Shown here in pieces: positions 52,845 to 63,655 of a stretch of 64,000 bases of DNA. Both the position numbers and the translations under genes were made by a program. Position 1 is the first letter of the stretch; every line of letters starts with the position of its first letter. The notes under the pieces are model-generated. The model was not told where the DNA came from. It did no database searches and saw only the letters and a list, made by a program, of their open reading frames with translations. Source of the stretch: Pristionchus mayeri (lineage: Eukaryota; Nematoda; Chromadorea; Rhabditida; Neodiplogasteridae); assembly GCA_036245805.1 (NCBI GenBank), contig BTRK01000004.1:25558619-25622618 (forward strand). Direction: 5' to 3'.

Positions 52845-54628
52845 CGGTTCCTACGCAGAGCATGGTCATTTCAGAATTCCAACTTACAGTATACCCCCAT
52901 CTCTTTTCAGTTTACGATTCTAAATCGCTTCTGAACTTTCAAAACTTTCTCAGTTGTTTTCAACATTTTGTTTTTGATACAGATTATTTTTTTCCTTTCC
53001 GAATGAATGCTCCCTATGTCAATTATATTCCCAGATCACCCCTTATATTCCTATGCCAATTCATTCTACTGACCCTAAAGAACGTCTTTTCGCGTAGCAA
53101 GGCCAGGTGTCATCGAACGGAATACTACTTTCTCGGTCTGAAAGCAGAACACGCGATGTTCCTATGACAAACAATGATAAGCTCAGTAATAAGCTATTTT
53201 CTTGGTCTATGATTCCCAGAATGACATGTATATCAATTCGAAAACATATTTTCATATAATTTCAGTTTAAAAATTAAGAAAAATAAATAATGAAAAATAC
53301 GAAGACAAAAAGTCAGTCGCTGATTAAGTCAATGTTGGAAGACCGAGCGTACTGTATCTCAGCCTCGGCGTTAATTTAGTTAATTCGAATAATTAGTTTG
53401 AATTCCAACTTACAGTATACCCCCATCTCTTTTCAGTTTACGATTCTAAATCGCTTCTGAACTTTCAAAACTTTCTCAGTTGTTTTCAACATTTTGTTTT
53501 TGATACACATTATTTTTTTCCTTTCCGAATGTATGCTCCCTATGTCAATTATATTCCCAGATCATTTTGACCACTGTGAGGCCGGTATAATGCGGTTCAT
53601 AGTCAATTTAGAAAACTGTGTGTCTAGTTTCCACTCAATCGACCTATTATTGATTTGCTCCCTCTGCCACACCTTATATTTCGTTACGCATACAATTTAG
53701 GGACTCTTGAGCACACAATCCGGCGATTTGCGTTAATGTGGCAGAGGGAGCATTAAAGTTACATCGAGATTTAGACTGAAAACCCGCGACGTTTTGTGAT
53801 GCCCACTTTCCTTCGATCGATAATGTACTTCCGTCCTTTGACACCCCTTATATTCCTATGCCAATTCAATCTACTGACCCTAAAGAACGTCTTTTCGCGT
53901 AGCAAGGCCAGGCGTCATCGAACGGAATGCTACTTTCTCGGTCTGAAAGCAGAACACGTGATGTTCCTATGACAAACAGTGATAAGTTCAGTAATAAGCT
54001 ATTTTCTTGGTCTATGATTCCCAGAATGACATGTATATCAATTCGAAAACATATTTTCATATAATTTCAGTTTAAAAATTAAGAAAAATAAATAATGAAA
54101 AATACGAAGACAAAAAGTCAGTCGCTGATTAAGTCAATGTTGGAAGACCGAGCGTACTGTATCTCAGCCTCGGCGTTAATTTAGTTAATTCGAATAATTA
54201 ATTTATTTCGTAAAATTTTTAATTTTTTTGGTGTCGAAATCGTATCAGCAGCTCATAAACTATTGGATTCTAGGCCACGTGGGTTTACACATGTATAAAA
54301 ACGTGGGACACAGAAATAAATTTGAATGGTTTTGCCACCCTTACCGTAAAGAGGCAAAATGGCGACGCACTACACTAAATGCCGGCTAAATTTGCCGGTC
54401 CCCCCACACTTGAAAGCCAGATCCGGATTTAAATGCACTGAACGCCGGTTTTGGTGTGCGGATGTCCGGTTGTGTAAGGTTAACTATTACACTTAATTTG
54501 TAATTTGCACAGCTGGCACCTGTCCCACGCCTGAAGAATTTATTTGTCTTGCGGAAAATATTTTGAGCCCACGTGTAGGCGCATTTTATTTTAGAAGCAT
54601 TTTGAAGAAACCCGCCTGCTCTCCCTAC
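52845..54628 (-). mobile_element. Family C element with an internal duplication
   Basis: In reverse orientation to the copy at 48,706. The block 52,876-53,400 is repeated at 53,401-54,204, and the second copy carries an extra 285 bp (about 53,561-53,845). The right end is GCCTGCTCTCCCTA. Confidence 0.65.
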
Positions 54629-54699
54629 ACTAATATCTAATAAAATTTAAAAAATCTCGAATATACGGAAAGCATTTTTCGAGAAAAATTATAAAATGT

Positions 54700-55100
54700 G
54701 TATTCATTGAACAAAAACGCTCAACTTTGACGGCCTCATTCTCTAATATCTTATATTTATATTTATTTTTATTGTGAAAACAATTTTTTGTGATTGATGA
54801 TCTGCTTAAACTGAAGAAATGAAGCTTCAACACTTAGGTCTGAAAACACGTATATTTTCGATCGCTTTGTGCTTCTCCAGTTCTGCAATATGTCCTGTCT
54901 TCTCATGTTTGGTGTTCTTTCATCATGTGTTTAAATTCATTCCAATCAATAAAATAGTTTAAAAATCACATTAAATATTTTTTTTAAAATGTTTCAAAAT
55001 ATTGAAGGAATTTGGCTTGAAAAGTACGGTAGTTTGAAAACAAAAGCGTCGGAAGGAGGCACCCAATATTCCGTACTCAAATATTCGGGCTGCCGTCCCT
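54700..55100 (+). mobile_element. Family A fragment (right end)
   Basis: It runs from CTCAACTTTGACGGCCTCA to the terminal GCTGCCGTCCCTA. The left half is absent. Confidence 0.7.
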
Positions 55101-55354
55101 AGAAAATTCCATTTGAGGTACCCCAGGTAATTTTTCATGCACTATCGATCTATTAAAACTAGAACTCATGAAAACGCTTTAGAACAGAGCTGCAGTTAAG
55201 GCAGCTCAACTCAAAAGTGTAGGAAAAGATTCTCTAGCTTTTTCAGTATGTGATAGCCCTCCCTGAGCTCTTTCAAATTAGGTATTGGCACGAGTCCCAC
55301 GCCGCAGTGTGAGAGCCCTAGGCTTTTCATGCGTCGCGTGACGCGTCGCGATCA
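55101..55354. repeat. Repeat with an inverted copy at 63,245-63,420
   Basis: ACTATCGATCTAT, CAGTTAAGGCAGCTCAACTC and GATAGCCCTCCCTGAGCTC recur in inverse near the end of the window. Confidence 0.7.
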
Positions 55355-55512
55355 TTGTCTATGTTTCTCAAACTCGTCTAAATTGAAGTTCCTTTTGGCT
55401 TAGGGTAGTTCAGCATGCCCGATTTCATGAAAGCAAATTAGAATTATTTTTAAAAAATGTATAATAGAAGTTTCGGTAGGTCAGATTTCTAAAAATTAAA
55501 AGTGAACGCGTT

Positions 55513-56986
55513 TAGGGTCCTCCACTCAAAATTTCAAAATTTTTCTAAAATTCTGAATTTGTGTACGATGGGGATATCGACGATGCGGAAAGAAGATAGC
55601 GTCACTAGAATTGTATTATATTTAATTTTTAACGAGTACCAGGCTATCTTTATAAACTCCGCCCACCGTGGTGTCGTGCAAGCTCTCCAGTGGTTCGCTG
55701 GGTCATATCAGTTCAATGAGTCAATTGTGCAAAATTTCAAAATGTTTTTATTTATTTTTTCTTTATCTAATTTTATATACCACTTACTCCCGCTCAATAA
55801 TTGACCTAGTTAGATGCATTTATATGATTTTGACGATTGCAATCAAGTATAAACCCTAATGGTATACTGTAGCATTTTCAAAAATTGTTATCCAGTTTGA
55901 ATTAGATAGAATATCACGACCTATTCAACCTGAATAATCTCTACACCATTATTTATACCACCAGCAATATCAAAAATAAAGAAATATGTATGACAAAGCT
56001 TCTGATTAATGCAGTTGTCGGAAATTTCATCATAAGATTTACTTTACTAATACTTTTTTACTAATACTACTGATATCTGATGAAAATAATACTACTGATG
56101 AAAGATTTACTAATACTTTCATCCTCCCAAATCTCGAATATTGCTCCATTATCTGGAATCCTATACATAGTGTAGCATTGACTAAAGAGCTTGAAAGAGT
56201 TCAGCGTGACTATACCCGCAGAATGTATGTACGCTGTTCCCTCCCTCCTATATCATATAAGCATCGGCTCCATGAGCTTAATCTAATGACTTTAGAACGC
56301 CGTAGGTTCATAATTGATATATTATTCCTCCATTCGATTATCCACAGCCGTTATTCTCTTGATATTTCTTCTCTACTTACACGCGCGCCACTCACTCGCC
56401 CCCTCAGAAATGCACACCCACTTCGAATATCTTTACCTTTCATACCAAATAATTCTTGTTCCACTCTTGTATCTAGAACCATGTCCATTTGGAATGCTCT
56501 TCCCATAGAATATGTTAGTTCTTCGCATAGTGTATTTTCTAGTTATATCCGTTCACAACCCCCCACTTTTTATCCCCCGTCTATTATTGCCACTCGGCTT
56601 GATTTTTGATCCCGTCCCCTCCCCTACCCTTGCTGCCTAGCAACCTTCAACCGATTCGATCCAATCGACGGACATCCGTTTCTTGTATACCCTCTCGTTA
56701 TTTCTTGAACTCCCACCTAACGGAATAAACGAATGAATGAATGAAATGAATGAAAAGATTTGACAAGGTGTGTCGAAGTGAATTTAGCTTGTTTTTTAGA
56801 GTAGCTTCCTTGAAACCAGTTCTATCCATTCACTGAATATTGGAAAGGCGCATCAATTAAAAATCGGTATATAATTATAAAATCTATTTTGTGTTGAGAT
56901 TTGAATTCGCGTGATCGGGGAAACATCGCTCTTTGCACAACCTTTTCCCGGTTTTAAGATTTTTAATTTGCAGATGGTTGTCCCTA
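55513..56986 (+). mobile_element. R element with 9-bp duplication, split by a retrotransposon fragment
   Basis: It starts TAGGGTCCTCCACTC and ends GCAGATGGTTGTCCCTA. GAACGCGTT is duplicated (55,504-55,512 and 56,987-56,995), with the empty site in copy 1 at about 143-151. The interior beyond 55,900 is diverged and hosts the CR1-type piece. Confidence 0.8.
56100..56755 (+). mobile_element. 5'-truncated CR1-type retrotransposon 3' end
   Basis: It encodes LPNLEYCSIIWNP, LTKELERVQRDYTRRMYVRC and LHELNLMTLERRRFIIDIL and continues to a stop at 56,609. A short 3' region ends in (GAAT)n. AAAGATTT near both edges (56,101 and 56,755) may be the target duplication. It is a different subfamily from the 41,190 copy. 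Confidence 0.8.
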
Positions 56987-57254
56987 GAACGCGTTTATAA
57001 AAAGGCGCATCCGCACAAGGTTCCTGGCCATTTTTGGGTTTATTTTTTGGATGATAAATAAGCTTATGGCATGTCATTTGTGCGAAAGGCCAGAGAATGT
57101 AAAAATATTTAAAAATATTGATGCTAGGGCGGTTTGAAATTTGAATTCAACGTTGAAAATGTATTGGCGGGAACAAGTAGGTTTCGGTCGCTTGGGACTC
57201 CTACCGCGAATATCCTTACTGATAAGGTTCACTCTTACAAGTTCTTGACTCTGC

Positions 57255-57586
57255 ACGGCCCCCGGAGCATCGACATAAGGAAAAATAAAACGTCCCCAAG
57301 CATCAAGGAAAAGGAGCGCGCGTTCGAATAATGTACAGTCAGTATGCCTGATTTATCACGAATGTTGCCTGATCGTCACTAATGTTGAATGTTTCTCGTA
57401 GCGATGTCCCTGAAATTTCCCCAACCAAACTGCAAACTCAGTTTGCGATCAACAAAAACCCTGAATTTCAGGCATTTTTCCCATGTTTAGCGGTAATTCT
57501 GCAGCATATTTTTATACAACTCAAGCAATTTCATGGACAGCCCCTGGACGTTTTCCCTTTCCTTATGTCGATGCTCCGGGGGCCGT
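57255..57586. mobile_element. Family D element, 332 bp, 8-bp target duplication
   Basis: It starts ACGGCCCCCGGAGCATCGAC and ends with the inverse. GACTCTGC is duplicated (57,247-57,254 and 57,587-57,594), and the empty site lies in unit Q copy 1 at about 400-408. A second D end begins at about 57,609 but is truncated. Confidence 0.82.
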
Positions 57587-57608
57587 GACTCTGCGTTTCC
57601 TTAAGGCT

Positions 57609-58030
57609 GCACGGCCCCCGGAGCATCGACATAGGGCTTTGGGAAACGTCCGTGCGCTGTACAATTTATGCTGCAGAATTTACTCGCTAATTTGTTGCCC
57701 ACGGCATTTCACGGTCCGAATTGGAGGTTGACGAAACGACTTACAGACCCCCAAACGCACGCGCCGACTTTTGTGCACACCACCGTGGGAATAATTAAAT
57801 TTTTGAATGTTACCGTATCCATTAACTTTGCGCAAGGGATTTCGGCATAGGACCAAAAATCAATCGATATTTTCAATCGATATCAGGGTTTCTGCAATGC
57901 CTTTTTTCCGGCTCCGGTCTTGTGTGTGGCGGCCAGGTGCGCGCACCATGCCGCAACCTGGCGGTGGTGTAGTGGGCGGGGTCTTGGTTTTGTGTGTACG
58001 CAAAATGCCGTGTTGCATCCTTCCTCACTG
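57609..58030. repeat. D-element stub and the inverted copy of 31,600-31,995
   Basis: The stub ACGGCCCCCGGAGCATCGAC ends abruptly near 57,650. After that the sequence matches the inverse of 31,600-31,995. Confidence 0.65.
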
Positions 58031-58239
58031 GAATTCCCTTATTTTTTTCAAATTTGCAGTATTTTTTCTTCTCTTTTATGATAATATTTCTTCCTCAATT
58101 CGACACCAGCACTATTGAACTTTTGTGATATTTCCATGGCTAATCTTCATTCATCCAATCGATACTATTTCGAATACAATATGAAACTCAACAGGGGAAT
58201 ACAATTCTTTATGCGCTGAAATTTGATTTCTAACACCGG

Positions 58240-58345
58240 TTTTCTAACGCAGGATGCGCGCCACTTTTGCGAAGCGGCGCGGACACCTTACAACGCCACC
58301 TCGCGAAAGTATACCACACAGCTCCGCGCATCCTGCGTTGGAAAA
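58240..58345. mobile_element. Short family E palindrome
   Basis: CTAACGCAGGATGCGCG and the inverse CGCATCCTGCGTTGG bound about 100 bp with GCGAAGCGGC in the centre. Confidence 0.6.
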
Positions 58346-59094
58346 CCGGAGAAACTTCCAAACGACTCGTTGAAACCTGAAATGTGCATATTAGCTTTCT
58401 TAGCTGGTGAAACGGGGAGAGGTGCAGTGAGTGCATTTATACACAGGAGGTTACATGGGATTGATATTAATTGAGCCCGAAGCGGTGCGTGAAGCACATG
58501 AGTCGGTTGCCACCCTCCGCCGAGTGAACGATAAACGTAACCCTGACAGAGACGGTGGGACCCAGATGCGTAAACACACATGCGAACACATTTGCGGAGG
58601 CAGTATAAGGAAGAAGTGGAGATAATTAAAAACACAAATCGACACTTTTAAACACAGAGCGTTAAAAATGCTCGATGGGAGGACAGCATTTGAGGTCTTC
58701 TTCTTCGGCTTAACGTTGTCGTCTTCCATCAAATGGAGAAGAAGGAGTTAGACTGCAAGAACGGGGTTTCAACTAGTATCGAATAATGGGGAAAGTAGAA
58801 TCGTTAAGAAATCAAATCAGCGCACATGTTAACCCGTGTAAGTAATATCATATCAGTAGCTATCAAATATTATTCTGAACTCGCGCCGTCACATAAATAT
58901 TGATAATTGGTAGGGATAAACTAAACAAACCTATTAAAACAATATAGAACAATCAAAATAAAACCACGGTGTGACATGCGTTCCGGTGCGCATTTGAATG
59001 TATGAAAACGCGCAGTGAATAGCTTTCAAATTTTTTACCATTTCCTAAAATTCGAAAGGGTTTTCCGTGTAAGATATAATTTTTGGACTTTTGC
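58346..59094. other. Unassigned low-copy segment with coding-like patches
   Basis: This segment has more balanced base content than its neighbours and no repeat copy that I could find. A + strand frame from 58,431 to 58,625 (EPEAVREAHESVATLRRVND and onward) has a protein-like composition. On the - strand TGTGTATAAATGCACTC near 58,445 looks like a TATA context. No family match, and splice sites are unclear. Confidence 0.35.
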
Positions 59095-61445
59095 TAAGTT
59101 GCTACATATACCATAAACTGAAAGGGTTTTTGACTGGCGCTTTCGTTTCGAGCGAGATTTTGGCAGTAGTGCGCCATCCGGAATACAAGGTCAGCAGACG
59201 AAAAAAAATCCAGAAATTTCCAGAAGGAATTTTTTTACGATCCAAAAATAGGTGTTGGTTGGTGTGTCCGTCCGCGTACCGTAACCGTGGCGTTGGAGCA
59301 GATGGTGTGTCAGACTCATGATTTCATCGGAGGATGGAAGGAAATCATCGATACCGTACTACTACAGTAACCAAAGCCTACCGTAACCCAGTGTGCTGGG
59401 TCATACGCTGGGTCAGATTCATGATTTCGTCTGCGGATGGATGCAAAAACGCGTGAGAACCATGATTTTGTTGGCATTTTGCTGCATGTAAATGGGATTA
59501 TTATCTAAATATTCAGGGAACTTTAAAAGAGGCGTAGTTGCCCACTAGTTGCAACATTTACTATAAACTGAAAGCTTTTTGTGTCTGGCGCTTTCGATTC
59601 GGATGGGATTTTGATAGTTTCTGTGCAATCGAAATACAAGGTCATTACGCGAAAAATATTCCAGAAATTTCCAGAAGGAAAATTTTTTAGGGACCACCAT
59701 CTGCAAATTAAAAAGCTTAAAACCGGGAAAAGGTTGTGCAAAAGGCGCTGTTTCCAATCGCCCGCAATTTCAAATTAGCGTTGAATAATATCTTTATTTC
59801 ATTTTAACGATTTATGGGAGGTGCAGCTTTCAATATTCAGCTTTAATATTAAGTACATTTCCTTTCCCATTTACTAAAAAAATAAAATAAAAAATTCACA
59901 AAGCCTTTACGTTTTACTGCTGAATTATACAATACATTCGTATATAACTTTAGAAGAAAGAAAATCAAAAATTCACCATCGCGATTCATATGAAATGTAG
60001 TAGAGAAGAATACAGTGATTACTGTATATTTCAATAGGAAATTCCATCGGATTTAATAATTTCAGAGCTCCTGGATTGTTGATTGACTCTGACTGATTTA
60101 TAGAATAGGAATATTTAAGATATAGCGATAACAATGCATCTTTTCACTATACCTGGGGCAAAAATACATTGCTACAGTATACCATTTCCATTCATCCTCA
60201 GATGCTAGTTCCCTTTTTTCATAAACAACTTTTAATTAGATCAATTATTGGTTAAGTATGCGCGTTCTATAAAACGAGATAAAAGAAACTGAACATAGAA
60301 TAGTTTGATTTTTTGCATAATTGATATGTTGAAATGATGTGACCCAGCGAACCGTTGCAGCGCTTGCACCACACCACGATGGGCGGGGTTTAGAGAAACA
60401 AGCTGATACTCGCTGAATTTAACATTTAACGATATTCTAGTGACGCTATCCTTTTTCAACGTCCTCGATAACCACATTGCACACCATTTTAGAATTTTGG
60501 AAAATTGTTGAAGAATTGAGTGGAAGTCCCTAAAAATTTTTGTTACCAAACATAGGGTGTGTCATGTCCGTCCGAGTACCGTAACCCGAAGTGGCGTTGG
60601 GTCAGATGGTGTGTCAGATTCATGATTTCATCGGTGGATGAATGGAAATCATCGATACCGTACTATTACCGTAACCGAATGTTACGGTAACCTGTGGCCA
60701 TGGGTCAGACGCTGGGTCAGATTCATGATTTCGCCGGAAGACGGATGCAAAACATCGAAACCATTCCCCTTCCGTTACCTCTAGCGATGAGACGAACGCG
60801 GCGTGAGAACCACGATTTTGCCGGAATTTTTATAAACAATTGGGGAATACTTTCGTAACATTCCGAGAACATCTACCTTTAAAAGAGGCGTAGTTGCCCA
60901 CTAGTTGCATACCTTACCATAAACTGAAAGCTTTTTTGACTGGCGCGTTCGTTTCGAACGAGATTTTGATAGTTTCTGTGCAATCGAAATACAAGGTCAT
61001 TACACTAAAAAGATTTCCGAAATTTCCAGAAGAAAACTTTTTATGACCACAAATATGGTGTTCGTATTTCCGTCCGTCTACCGTAACCTGGGAGTGGCGT
61101 TGGAGCAGATGTTGTGTCAACTTCATGATTTCATCAGCAGATCAAATCAAAATGTCAATACCATACTCCTACCGTAAGCGAAAGCTACCCGTAGCCGTGG
61201 GTCAGACGCTGGGTCAGATTTATGATTTCGTCGGAGGATGGATGGAAATCATCAATATCGTTCTTCTAACGTAACACGAACCTACAGTAGTCCGTGTCGC
61301 TGTGTCAGATGATGGGTCAGATTAATGATTTCGATGGTCAATTTATGAAATACGTGGATACCTTGCTTCTTTTGCAAAATCTAGCGTTGGGACTGACGCG
61401 GCGTGAAAACCATGATTTTGCTGGCATCTATAGGGTATTATTTTT
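59095..61445. repeat. Three tandem units of about 450-530 bp
   Basis: Each unit begins near ATAAACTGAAAG (about 59,110, 59,562 and 60,911), then GGCGCTTTCGTTTCGAGCGA-like sequence, CCAGAAATTTCCAGAAG and a CCGTCCGnnTACCGTAAC block. Sub-repeats of TCAGATTCATGATTTCGTC follow. After subtracting the R insertion, the second unit is about 495 bp. The units are diverged from each other. Confidence 0.72.
59688..60532 (-). mobile_element. R element, 845 bp, 9-bp target duplication
   Basis: It starts TAGGGACCACCATCTGC and ends GTGGAAGTCCCTA. AAAATTTTT is duplicated (59,679-59,687 and 60,533-60,541). The other tandem units show the uninterrupted junction. Confidence 0.8.
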
Positions 61446-61452
61446 AATATTC

Positions 61453-62557
61453 ATATCACGCCTCTCACGGGAGAATCGAATAGAACTTGGGACAGGGGGC
61501 ATTTTTTGCTTTCGAGTTTTCGATGGTTTTGAGCTTCCCTAGGCACACCCAAGATCCCCTTGACTGGAATAGTCTTCATGACCATTCTTCTTCGAGTTGC
61601 TGCACCAGTCGCTCACGCGCATCCCACTTTGAAGATCACCTGAGGCCCTGCAATATTGACTTAGAACGCTCATTTTTCGTTTCCCCAGCTATCTTTCCGA
61701 GCTCTATCGACCAGTATAGTTCATTTCAGAATGTTTTCATTTTTGGAGGCACTACATTTAATGAGGTGTAATTTGAAAACTGTTCGAATGCGGAATTCAA
61801 TTTTTGTCGAGCAGATGCGTCTTTTCAAGACGATTCGATTATGCCCCCATATCTCGGGTGGTAACTTAGTTTCGCATGCAAAAAACTTTTCCAATTGATT
61901 TGAACTCTATTTTCACTATATTTCATCCCTATTGTTCCGTCGAATCGCTCAATTTGAAGTGAAACATAACTCAATTAATTGAACTTTTCTGCTGTTATTG
62001 GTCTTTGTAGGCGTTGAATGAGTTATGTTTCACTTGAAATTGAGCGATTCGACGGAACAATAGGGATGAAATAGAGTGAACATAGAGTTCAAATCAATTG
62101 GAAAAGTTTTTTGCATGCGAAACTAAGTTACCACCCGAGATATGGGGGCATAAGCCCCTTAATCGAATCGTCTTGAAAAGACGCATCTGCTCGACAAAAA
62201 TTGAATTCCGCATTCGAACAGTTTTCAAATTACACCTAATTAAATGTAGTGCCTCCAAAAATGAAAACATTCTGAAATGAACTATACTGGTCGATAGAGC
62301 TCGGAAAGATAGCTGGGGAAACGAAAAATGAGCGTTCTATGTCAATATTGAAGGGCCTCAGGTGATCTTCAAAGTGGGATGCGCGTGAGCGACCGGTGCA
62401 GCAACTCGAAGAAGAATGGTCATGAAGACTATTCCAGTCAATGGGGTCCTAGGTGTGTCTAGGGAAGCTCAAAACCATCGAAAACTCGAAAGCAAAAAAT
62501 GCCCCATGTCCCAAGATAAGCCATTTTGAGTCGATTCTCTCGTGAGAGGCGTGATAT
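61453..62557. repeat. 1.1-kb hairpin element
   Basis: The arms of about 530 bp (61,453-61,985 and 62,015-62,557) match almost base for base around a short centre. The ends are ATATCACGCCTCTCACGGGA and the inverse. The frames inside it (82, 94 and 60 codons) are by-products. Confidence 0.85.
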
Positions 62558-62799
62558 ATCTTTTACGCGTAGTTGCCCGCTAGTTTTCACGATAATTCAG
62601 GCAATTTTGCATGTTTTTAAATTTCGCGCGCGGAACGTAAAAAACATATTTACTGTAGCGGAACGATGAATATTTTTAAAATGACTCCGGACATTCCGGG
62701 GGGGGGGGGGGGGGTTTGTCACACCGTGAAAACTATAAGCATCGAAATTCACAATGACAAACTTTAAAAAAAACGCAGTGGAAAAACCAAATTTTGCAC

Positions 62800-62957
62800 C
62801 GCGCGTAAAGTGATAATCAGGCAATTAGAAGTGACAATCAGGCATTTTGAAGTGATAATCAGGGAATCTGACTGTACTTTTTTTGAACGCGCGCGCCTTT
62901 TTATTGATGCCTGCGGACGTTTTCGTTTTCCTTATGTATTTTCTCCGGGGGCCGTGA
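62800..62957. mobile_element. Family D right end with short tandem motifs
   Basis: Three spaced copies of AAGTGAnAATCAGGnA lie at about 62,808-62,865. They are followed by AATCTGACTGTAC and the terminal CTCCGGGGGCCGTG. Confidence 0.65.
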
Positions 62958-62975
62958 GGCCGTGATTGCCGTGAT

Positions 62976-63232
62976 TGGCGGTTATCAAAAGCTGGGTACG
63001 ACGTATGCGTTTTAGCCTCTAAAAGACTTAGAGTTGATTTGAAAAATATTTTCAACAGAGGAAAGGGTGAAATAAAGCTCATTCTTTACGGAGTTCGCCG
63101 ATAGGAGCGGCGTTGACGTGGAGAATGAAGATACCATTGTCCTTTCTCTGTTGAAAATATTTTTCAAATCAACTCTGAGATTCTAAGGGCTAAAACACAT
63201 ACGTCGTACCCAGCTTTTGATAACCGCCAATA
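62976..63232. mobile_element. Element with about 110-bp terminal inverted repeats
   Basis: It starts TTGGCGGTTATCAAAAGCTG and ends with the inverse. Pairing continues through ACGACGTATG and AGAGTTGATTTGAAAAATAT. The loop holds a GAGCGGCGTTGACGTGGAG segment. Confidence 0.75.
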
Positions 63233-63244
63233 CCTTATTCGAAA

Positions 63245-63655
63245 GAGCTCAGCGAGGGCTATCACATACTGAAAAAGCTAGAAAATCTTTTCCTACACTT
63301 TTGAGTTGAGCTGCCTTAACTGTAGCTCTGTTCTAAAGCATTTTCATGAGTTCTAGTTTTCATAGATCGATAGTGCATGAAAAATTGCCTGGGGTAGCTC
63401 AAATGGCATTTTCTCTCAAAAATGCACCCAAAGCAAGATATGCGCTGTTAAAGTTAAGGACTCAGGTAGAGTGCCTCGCTTACTGACCTCAAGAAAATTC
63501 TGAGCGTATCGAAACTTTGGGGGATCAAACACCATGCATAGCGATGCCCAAAAACGATGATAACTCATTTCACGATTTCGGGCTAATGGCCAAGAAAGTG
63601 AAATCTAGCTTGATTCTCTCGTAACAGGCGTGATATATCACTCTCTCTATACGAG
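63245..63655. repeat. Inverted copy of 55,101-55,354, then a copy of 36,139-36,285
   Basis: The second part (63,485-63,650) runs from ATTCTGAGCGTATCG to GGCGTGATATA. Between them AAAGCAAGATATGCGCTGTT is the uninterrupted form of the site where A and D elements inserted at 34,821 and 35,623. Confidence 0.65.

Larger units (their letters stand above)
55355..57608. repeat. Repeat unit Q, copy 2, interrupted twice
   Basis: The pieces 55,355-55,512, 56,996-57,254 and 57,595-57,608 line up with 1-430. The interruptions are an R element (55,513) and a D element (57,255). Confidence 0.75.

Noticed and set aside
48967..54060. Recurrent 64-codon ORF beginning MKICFRIDIHVILGI
   Set aside because: It occurs only within family C copies, in both orientations with the element, and has no recognisable domain.
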